Of a stretch of 5,561 nucleotides of DNA, positions 1 to 3,131 are shown piece by piece. A program made the position numbers and the translations under genes. Positions within the stretch are counted from its first letter, which is position 1; every line of letters starts with the position of its first letter. The stretch is from Nanobdellota archaeon. GTDB lineage: Archaea > Nanobdellota > Nanobdellia > Woesearchaeales > UBA12501. The stretch lies in the NCBI GenBank assembly GCA_018812465.1, contig JAHJCS010000138.1:1-5561 (forward strand), read 5' to 3'. A model generated the notes under the pieces. The model had not been told where the DNA came from, searched no databases, and saw nothing but the letters and a program-made list of their open reading frames with translations.

Positions 1-108
1 GGAGACTGCGCAACAGGAGGCCATGAGTACCAGTATGTTATTGCTGCAGGCCAAGGCTGCATGGCATTGCTGAAGGCAGCAAGATATCTTGCGAAGAAGA
101 AGGTATAG
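1..108 (+). CDS. trxB: Thioredoxin-disulfide reductase, C-terminal end (partial)
   Basis: Frame 1 is open from the window edge to a TAG at 106-108 and encodes the last 35 residues of a protein whose 5' part lies outside the window. The fragment begins GDCATGG and continues with an AAGQG segment, an alanine-rich helix and a basic KKK end. In the thioredoxin reductase family the C-terminal Gly-Asp contacts the FAD ribityl chain and is followed by a helix of the form AAGxGxxAxxxAxxYL, which is what is seen. The enzyme reduces thioredoxin with NAD(P)H in the cytoplasm. The catalytic CxxC and the nucleotide-binding domain are not in view, so a related ferredoxin- or NADH-dependent member cannot be excluded. 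The 139 bp before the next gene, with a new TATA box, suggests the two are not co-transcribed. Confidence 0.85.
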   Translation, partial: GDCATGGHEYQYVIAAGQGCMALLKAARYLAKKKV

Positions 109-217
109 TTTCTTGTGCTGGATAAGATTATATTCTCAGGATTAGGTTATTATTTCTTAATCTAAATTGTTCAGTAATCGGGTTTCAGGGAGCAGTGTCT
201 GGATTAATACAACAAGT

Positions 218-225
218 TTTAAATA
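218..225 (+). promoter_or_regulatory. TATA box of the methylase gene (leaderless)
   Basis: TTTAAATA at 218-225 is centred about 26 nt before the ATG at 248. Archaeal transcription usually starts 25-27 nt downstream of the TATA centre, so the transcript should begin at or next to the start codon. No Shine-Dalgarno-like sequence precedes the ATG, which agrees with a leaderless mRNA. This placement is also the main reason to prefer ATG 248 over the longer ORF start at 167. Confidence 0.65.
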
Positions 226-247
226 CAAAAGCAGATTCCTTATCACT

Positions 248-880
248 ATGCCGACATTAGTCAACTCAAAAGCCAGATTGGCAATTGAACTCTCCAAGCT
301 TGAGGTATTTGAGGATCCTGATGTATCGACAGAACAGTATCCTGTTGATTCAGAGATAGGAGCAGATGCTCTCTGGAATGCCTACTTCCATGATGATATT
401 GATGATATGGTAATAGCTGACCTGGGCTGCGGAACAGGTATCCTTGGTATCGGAGCATTGATCCTCGGCGCAAAGAAGGTCTTTTTTGTTGATTCTGATG
501 AGAATGTGCTTGAGATCGCAAAGAGGAATCTCTCAAAGTTCACTGAGATGGGGCAGAAGGAATTTGTGCATGCTGATGTCGCTGACTTCAATCATAAGGT
601 TGATGTTGTGATACAGAATCCTCCGTTTGGAACCAAGACAAAGCATGCTGACAGGGCTTTTTTGATAAAGGCTTTCTCTATCGCTGATGTTATCTACACA
701 TTCCACAAAGCAACTTCAAAAGAGTTCATCCAGAGCATTGCTGCAGACCATGGGTTTGATGTGAGCCATTATTGGGAGTTTGATTTTCCATTGAAAGCAA
801 CACAATTATTCCACAAGAAGAGGATACAGCGGATAAAGGTTGGCTGCTGGCGCATAGAAAGAGTTCAAAAAAAACTATAG
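248..880 (+). CDS. METTL5-like N6-adenine RNA methyltransferase
   Basis: 210-residue Rossmann-fold methyltransferase of the METTL5 / COG2263 family. Members transfer a methyl group from S-adenosylmethionine to the N6 of adenosine; eukaryotic METTL5 with TRMT112 modifies one adenosine of small-subunit rRNA, so a 16S rRNA target here is a family-based inference. Visible motifs are EQYP at 29-32, the SAM-binding DLGCGTG at 58-64, an acidic end of beta-2 (VDSDE, 81-85), the catalytic NPPF at 124-127 followed by GTK, and a C-terminal FHKK (about 188-191) shared with human METTL5. The length matches archaeal homologues when ATG 248 is used. The longer ORF from 167 adds 27 residues upstream of, and across, the TATA box and is unlikely to be translated. 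The last 33 codons plus stop (779-880) occur again, recoded, at 979-1080. The gene body uses CAG for all four Gln codons, while the present tail also uses CAA and ends CTA TAG, hinting that the tail may have a different history. Confidence 0.9.
   Translation: MPTLVNSKARLAIELSKLEVFEDPDVSTEQYPVDSEIGADALWNAYFHDDIDDMVIADLGCGTGILGIGALILGAKKVFFVDSDENVLEIAKRNLSKFTEMGQKEFVHADVADFNHKVDVVIQNPPFGTKTKHADRAFLIKAFSIADVIYTFHKATSKEFIQSIAADHGFDVSHYWEFDFPLKATQLFHKKRIQRIKVGCWRIERVQKKL
779..804 (+). repeat. Direct repeat core, upstream copy (26 nt)
   Basis: These 26 bases, inside the methylase gene and encoding the start of the FDFPLKAT segment, recur without change at 979-1004, exactly 200 bp downstream. Homology continues past the core but with 17 differences in the next 76 nt. 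An identical core followed by diverged but protein-equivalent sequence is what a recombination crossover or an integrase attachment core would leave. No integrase gene is visible here, so the att reading is an inference. Confidence 0.75.
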
Positions 881-905
881 AATATTTCTGATAATAAATT
901 TGGTC

Positions 906-939
906 GTGGGACTTGCGAGCGTAGTGAGCAATGTCCCAC
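906..939. repeat. GC-rich stem-loop with GCGAGC-type loop
   Basis: GTGGGAC (906-912) pairs perfectly with GTCCCAC (933-939). Inside it TTGC (913-916) pairs with GCAA (928-931) past a single bulged T, closing an 11-nt loop at 917-927. On the minus strand the loop reads TCACTACGCTC between GC and GC. The same layout with a different stem occurs at 2444-2464. There is no T-tract directly after it on either strand, so a simple terminator is not supported. It lies in the 98 bp between the two copies of the methylase 3' end. Confidence 0.6.
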
Positions 940-942
940 TTA

Positions 943-970
943 GCTCGCGTGTCAACGGAGCGAGCCGTTG
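943..970. repeat. Two overlapping, mutually exclusive hairpins
   Basis: GCTCGC (943-948) can pair with GCGAGC (960-965), and CAACGG (953-958) can pair with CCGTTG (965-970) across the loop AGCGAG. The two stems share bases and cannot both form. The GAGCGAG sequence resembles the loop of the hairpin just upstream, so these may be degenerate copies of one small palindromic repeat family. A switch function is possible in principle but nothing else supports it. Confidence 0.4.
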
Positions 971-978
971 TGGCAGAA

Positions 979-1004
979 TTTGATTTTCCATTGAAAGCAA
1001 CACA
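979..1004 (+). repeat. Direct repeat core, downstream copy (26 nt)
   Basis: Exact copy of 779-804. Recombination between the two cores would delete 200 bp, remove the hairpin pair, and join the methylase body in frame to the downstream tail, giving a protein that differs by only one residue (Arg to Lys). This makes the locus potentially switchable or excisable without harming the gene. Confidence 0.75.
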
Positions 1005-1080
1005 GCTTTTCCACAAGAAAAGGATTCAAAGGATCAAGGTTGGCTGCTGGCGAATAGAAAAAGTGCAGAAGAAGCTGTGA
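979..1080 (+). pseudogene. Detached, recoded second copy of the methylase 3' end
   Basis: The stretch encodes FDFPLKATQLFHKK and the rest of the methylase C-terminus up to a TGA at 1078-1080. The protein is identical to residues 178-210 of the intact gene except for one Arg to Lys change. At DNA level 14 of 33 sense codons and the stop differ, 13 of them synonymously, and all differences fall after the first 26 nt. A decaying copy would not keep its reading frame and protein this way, so both versions spent most of their divergence inside working genes and were brought together later. The frame stays open upstream to an ATG at 931 (49 codons in all), running through the hairpin region, but no promoter or ribosome-binding site supports its expression. 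The A-rich bases after both stop codons also look alike (start of 881 onward and of 1081 onward), weakly. Confidence 0.8.
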
Positions 1081-1121
1081 ATATGTTTCTAAAAATTAGA
1101 TTGTGAATATCTAGAGAATAA

Positions 1122-1212
1122 TAAAAATCTGCCCATTATATTATAGCAAGTCCTATCTCCAACCTTCAAGTTGGAGTATTACGAACTTGCAATCTATTTT
1201 GGCAGATTTTTA
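1122..1212. repeat. Nested inverted-repeat structure 1
   Basis: The outer arms at 1122-1133 (TAAAAATCTGCC) and 1201-1212 are perfect 12-bp reverse complements. Inside, GCAAGT (1146-1151) pairs with ACTTGC (1185-1190), and CTCCAAC (1157-1163) pairs with GTTGGAG (1170-1176) around a 6-nt loop. Three nested perfect stems in 91 bp suggest a folded RNA or a small palindromic element. The right arm ends in five Ts (1207-1211), so read on the plus strand it could also end transcripts coming from the methylase region. No flanking target duplication is seen. Confidence 0.6.
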
Positions 1213-1215
1213 GTC

Positions 1216-1287
1216 TTGAAAATGGCGCTGGACGCACTAAAGTATGGGGTATTTGACCCCACAGAAAATAGCTTGCGCCATTTTCAA
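1216..1287. repeat. Nested inverted-repeat structure 2
   Basis: TTGAAAATGGCGC (1216-1228) is a perfect 13-bp reverse complement of 1275-1287. An inner hairpin pairs TGGGGT (1245-1250) with ACCCCA (1256-1261) around the loop ATTTG. It begins only 3 nt after structure 1, has a similar size and the same plan of long outer arms with a hairpin inside, but shares no obvious primary sequence with it. It could be a MITE-like element, a processed small RNA, or part of the leader region of the following gene. The TATA box of that gene begins 24 nt downstream. Confidence 0.6.
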
Positions 1288-1310
1288 TAATCCGTGAATT
1301 TTACAATAAT

Positions 1311-1320
1311 TTTATAAATA
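1311..1320 (+). promoter_or_regulatory. TATA box upstream of the 182-aa orphan gene
   Basis: TTTATAAATA at 1311-1320 predicts transcription from about 1341, leaving a leader of some 30 nt before ATG 1374. The leader contains GAGGT (1349-1353) and GGTG (1357-1360). Both resemble archaeal Shine-Dalgarno sequences but are 20 and 13 nt from the ATG, further than usual. A weaker AT-rich motif around 1331-1345 could give a shorter leader. Confidence 0.5.
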
Positions 1321-1373
1321 TTAATATCCTCTTAAATTCATATACAAAGAGGTTCTGGTGGGTTTGATTATAT

Positions 1374-1922
1374 ATGGCAGAGAGTAGTCTATACAATGAA
1401 GCTTGCAGATTCTATGAAAGTCTGTGCAAGCTGAAAGAGAATGGAGAAAATCATGTGCCGATTGATATTAGACTTAGAAAAGATGCGGATCCTGCCTGCC
1501 TTGTGAAGATTCTTGCAGAGTTCAAAGCAGAACAGATGACTGATTATTATGTTTTCAGCATAGACCATGCGATAGCTCTTGCAGAGAGATACAAAGAAAG
1601 AATGAAGCTTGGTGCAGAAAGATGTATCAGCAAAATCAGGATTTACGAGAGAATAGAAGAGCTCACAGTGCCCCCTAAAGAAGAGGGTGATGAATATGAA
1701 TGGAGCCCTGAAAGAGATAGCCCTGCACAACCTACAGTAAGAATAACTCCTGTAGGTGATGCTTATGCTTATGAGAGAAGGGATGCACCTCAAGAACCAG
1801 ATGTACATCCAAAGTCTTCATCTGTTTATGCATTTGTAAAAAAAAGAGGCACACCAGTCACAAAGATTGGAGACAAAGGAGATGTATACTTAAAAGTCAA
1901 GCCAAGAAAGAAAGATGATTAA
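1374..1922 (+). CDS. Uncharacterised charged protein, 182 aa
   Basis: I do not recognise a family. The protein is soluble, with no signal peptide or membrane segment. Residues 1-97 look helical and highly charged, with cysteines at 11, 18, 42 and 84 that are too scattered for a clear zinc site. Residues 98-147 are a Pro/Glu/Asp-rich, probably disordered linker. Residues 148-182 form a basic tail (VKKRG, KVKPRKKDD) that could bind nucleic acid. The start ATG at 1374 follows a TATA box at 1311-1320, and no other in-frame ATG lies between it and that box. The stop TAA is followed by 100 bp and then rpoL with its own promoter. The modular layout of helical domain, acidic linker and basic tail is seen; any link to RNA or transcription is only suggested by the neighbouring genes. 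Confidence 0.75.
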   Translation: MAESSLYNEACRFYESLCKLKENGENHVPIDIRLRKDADPACLVKILAEFKAEQMTDYYVFSIDHAIALAERYKERMKLGAERCISKIRIYERIEELTVPPKEEGDEYEWSPERDSPAQPTVRITPVGDAYAYERRDAPQEPDVHPKSSSVYAFVKKRGTPVTKIGDKGDVYLKVKPRKKDD

Positions 1923-1980
1923 GAGTGATACTAAAGTGTATCCTAGTAGTCTATTTAGTATATCAAGACAAACAATAATA

Positions 1981-1988
1981 TTTATAAA
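1981..1988 (+). promoter_or_regulatory. TATA box of rpoL
   Basis: TTTATAAA at 1981-1988 places the transcription start near 2011, giving a leader of about 12 nt before ATG 2023. This is a short-leader promoter and differs from the leaderless ones of the methylase and eL33 genes. Confidence 0.6.
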
Positions 1989-2011
1989 CCAGCTCTAATT
2001 CTGCTGTTAAT

Positions 2012-2016
2012 AGGTG
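2012..2016 (+). promoter_or_regulatory. Shine-Dalgarno site of rpoL that fixes its start
   Basis: AGGTG at 2012-2016 matches the archaeal 16S anti-Shine-Dalgarno complement and lies 6 nt before ATG 2023. The in-frame GTG at 2014 falls inside this site and is therefore unlikely to be the start codon, so the protein should begin MELNV. Confidence 0.6.
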
Positions 2017-2022
2017 TTATAT

Positions 2023-2295
2023 ATGGAATTAAATGTTCTTGAAGAGACAAAAACAAAGCTTGTTGTTGAAGTCAAAGGAGAAGACTCTACTCTGATGAAT
2101 GTTCTAAGAAAAGAGCTCTACAATGACAAGGATGTCAAGGCAGCAGCTTACTCAATAAAGCATCCAAGCATAGGCGTGCCTGCACTGATTGTTGAGACAA
2201 CAGGCAAGAGCCCAAGAGATGCGATAACAGATGCTCTCAAGAGACTGAAGAAAAATCTTGCAGATCTTGACAAGAAAATTGCTAAGGAACTTTGA
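2023..2295 (+). CDS. rpoL: DNA-directed RNA polymerase subunit L (Rpo11)
   Basis: 90-residue subunit L of archaeal RNA polymerase, the counterpart of eukaryotic Rpb11 and of the alpha N-terminal domain. It pairs with subunit D (Rpo3) to form the platform on which the enzyme assembles. The family signature is clear: GEDSTLMNVLRKEL at 19-32 (usually GEDHTLxNxLR, with Ser here in place of the common His), YSIKHP at 43-48, and a long C-terminal helix (about 63-90) rich in Lys and Leu. The length is typical. ATG 2023 is preferred over GTG 2014 because of the ribosome-binding site between them. The gene has its own promoter, stands downstream of an orphan gene, and is convergent with eL33 across a 360-bp structured spacer. 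Downstream on the plus strand only short T-runs are seen (around 2299-2305), so its terminator is unclear. Confidence 0.95.
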   Translation: MELNVLEETKTKLVVEVKGEDSTLMNVLRKELYNDKDVKAAAYSIKHPSIGVPALIVETTGKSPRDAITDALKRLKKNLADLDKKIAKEL

Positions 2296-2391
2296 TTATA
2301 TTTCTTGATATTCTTATTGAATAGACTTCTAGTCAGATGAATATTTGCACTTGATTAAGATATTTACTACACTAATTCTTCCTAACTTCGC

Positions 2392-2417
2392 CTGAGTTTG
2401 GTAATCATTTTACTCAG
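2392..2417. repeat. Small hairpin at the edge of the GC-rich island
   Basis: CTGAGT (2392-2397) pairs with ACTCAG (2412-2417) around a 14-nt AT-rich loop. The last base is shared with the long stem that follows, so it may be a stacked side hairpin of the same folded unit. Confidence 0.4.
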
Positions 2418-2521
2418 ACGCCGCCCTCCTGACAGCAGACGGCCATGCTCACTTTGTTCGCATGTCCTACTCGGCAGCCCGGACGGCGCATCCCCAGCCT
2501 CGTCTGCGTCAGGGCGGCGTC
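2417..2521. ncRNA. Candidate structured RNA / GC-rich palindromic island
   Basis: This 105-bp stretch is 69% G+C (72 of 105 by hand count) amid AT-rich sequence. It closes with a long stem: GACGCCGCCC (2417-2426), TGAC (2430-2433) and GCAGACG (2435-2441) pair with 2512-2521, 2508-2511 and 2501-2507, giving 21 perfect pairs with only a 3-nt and a 1-nt bulge on the 5' side. Inside, CATGC/GCATG (2444-2448/2460-2464) and GTCC/GGAC (2464-2467/2481-2484, overlapping by one base) could form arms of a junction. It contains no tRNA features and no convincing ORF. Local high GC with strong pairing is a known mark of functional RNAs in AT-rich archaea, but a dispersed palindromic repeat is equally possible. 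I see no clear promoter or T-tract that would fix its strand. Confidence 0.45.
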
Positions 2522-2544
2522 AGTATCAAAGTAGATAAACCTCA

Positions 2545-2580
2545 CTCGGCCAGGTCAAGCTGCTGCAAAAACAGGCCGAG
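2545..2580. repeat. Hairpin downstream of the GC-rich island
   Basis: CTCGGCC (2545-2551) pairs perfectly with GGCCGAG (2574-2580) around a 22-nt loop, with CCT/AGG able to extend the base past a 2-nt mismatch. No T-tract follows on the plus strand. It sits between the structured island and the likely eL33 terminator and may be part of the same repeat or RNA cluster. Confidence 0.45.
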
Positions 2581-2607
2581 CTAGGATTAACTTAAACCAA
2601 AAGAATC

Positions 2608-2614
2608 AAAAAAA
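2608..2614 (-). terminator. U-tract terminator of eL33
   Basis: Seven As at 2608-2614 read as T7 on the minus strand, followed by another T-rich run, about 42 nt beyond the eL33 stop codon. Archaeal polymerases terminate at such U-tracts without needing a hairpin. Confidence 0.5.
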
Positions 2615-2655
2615 GTAGATTATAAAGGATAATAATAGATTTTAAGAAAACAATT

Positions 2656-2913
2656 TCACTCAATACTGACTTTAGTTCCCAGGCTCTGTCCAGGCAGTCC
2701 TCTCTCGAATATTGCCCTTACAGCACCCTTGTTGCCATGTGCAGAAGCTACTTTGCCGTTTATTGGCTTTCCAGCAGGGCTTTTCCAGACAACTTTCTTG
2801 CCTATGAACTTCTCTGCCTTTTCTCTTGAATCAGATCCAGGAATCTGGATTATCATGTGATTATCCTTCTGGGTTGTCCTTCCGCTCCTGAAATTGACTA
2901 TTACAGCTTCCAT
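2656..2913 (-). CDS. rpl35ae: 50S ribosomal protein eL33 (L35Ae)
   Basis: 85-residue protein of the archaeal/eukaryotic L35Ae family, a component of the large ribosomal subunit. The C-terminal half carries the family signature: VWKSPAGKPINGKV (42-55) followed by HGNKGAVRAIF at 59-69, then LPGQSLGTKV at 73-82. The N-terminal half forms the expected small beta-barrel segments. Length and composition are normal, with many Lys and Arg residues. The ATG at 2913 lies about 26 nt from the centre of a TATA box at 2936-2943, so the mRNA is probably leaderless. It faces rpoL tail to tail and is divergent from the 424-aa gene, with 218 bp between the two start codons. Confidence 0.95.
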   Translation of the reverse strand: MEAVIVNFRSGRTTQKDNHMIIQIPGSDSREKAEKFIGKKVVWKSPAGKPINGKVASAHGNKGAVRAIFERGLPGQSLGTKVSIE

Positions 2914-2935
2914 ACATTGCAGGATTTAGAGGCTG

Positions 2936-2943
2936 TTTAAATA
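2936..2943 (-). promoter_or_regulatory. TATA box of eL33 (leaderless)
   Basis: TATTTAAA on the minus strand at 2943-2936 is centred 26-27 nt before the start codon at 2913. This is the same spacing as for the methylase gene and predicts that transcription begins at the ATG. Confidence 0.65.
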
Positions 2944-2996
2944 GTTTGCGATATAGAGTTTTGCACTTGAATCTGATCTGATTGCGCTTTTTACAT

Positions 2997-3006
2997 TATA
3001 TATAAA
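2997..3006 (+). promoter_or_regulatory. Possible second upstream TATA-like element
   Basis: TATATATAAA at 2997-3006 is a good TATA match on the plus strand in the divergent spacer and would start transcripts near 3028, about 100 nt before the 424-aa gene. It could be an alternative promoter that reads through the operator-like repeats, or simply AT-rich sequence; the repeated TATA of the spacer makes chance likely. Confidence 0.3.
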
Positions 3007-3059
3007 CCATATATAGATTTCTCTCTTTTGTCACTAGATAGTAACTAATAATAGAAAGA

Positions 3060-3067
3060 TTTATATA
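3060..3067 (+). promoter_or_regulatory. TATA box of the 424-aa PIN-like gene
   Basis: TTTATATA at 3060-3067 predicts a transcription start near 3090 and a leader of about 42 nt. The TATA box and the predicted start flank a palindrome (3069-3095), so factor binding there should block pre-initiation complex formation or promoter escape. Confidence 0.6.
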
Positions 3068-3068
3068 C

Positions 3069-3095
3069 TAGTAGTATCTTACTACTAAGTAGTAG
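3069..3095. promoter_or_regulatory. Palindromic operator overlapping the transcription start
   Basis: TAGTAGTA (3069-3076) and TACTACTA (3080-3087) are perfect 8-bp inverted copies with a 3-nt spacer, and TAGTAG (3090-3095) adds a third half-site inverted to CTACTA (3082-3087). The block runs from 2 nt after the TATA box to just past the predicted start, the usual position for an archaeal repressor site. A related CTAGATAGTA occurs at 3034-3043, upstream of the TATA box. The regulator is not identified; it could be the product of the gene itself or an Lrp/ArsR/MarR-type factor. Confidence 0.5.
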
Positions 3096-3119
3096 ATATG
3101 CTAACTGTATATCAAAAGA

Positions 3120-3124
3120 GAGGT
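3120..3124 (+). promoter_or_regulatory. Shine-Dalgarno site of the 424-aa gene
   Basis: GAGGT at 3120-3124 lies 7 nt before ATG 3132 and matches the archaeal anti-Shine-Dalgarno. It supports the chosen start. An out-of-frame ATG at 3098 in the leader opens a short ORF that runs into the gene and has no ribosome-binding site. Confidence 0.6.
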
Positions 3125-3131
3125 TTAGGAA

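Noticed and set aside
167..247. N-terminal extension of the methylase ORF from ATG 167
   Set aside because: It crosses the TATA box at 218-225, has no counterpart in METTL5-family proteins, and ATG 248 gives the usual family length and a leaderless start.
726..1016. 96-codon minus-strand ORF across the duplicated tail
   Set aside because: It is antisense to both copies of the methylase tail and its repeated peptide simply mirrors that duplication. No promoter or ribosome-binding site is seen.
906..1287. CRISPR array
   Set aside because: The palindromes differ in sequence and spacing and there are no regularly spaced identical direct repeats.
1389..1808. 139-codon minus-strand ORF opposite the 182-aa gene
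   Set aside because: Its sequence is a Phe/Ser/Cys/Ile-rich antisense shadow of a Lys/Glu-rich gene. The plus-strand gene has a promoter and ordinary composition.
2417..2521. tRNA, 5S rRNA or SRP RNA in the GC-rich island
   Set aside because: No T-loop or anticodon-arm pattern, no CCA-adjacent acceptor stem of tRNA length, and no recognisable conserved core of 5S, SRP or RNase P RNA.
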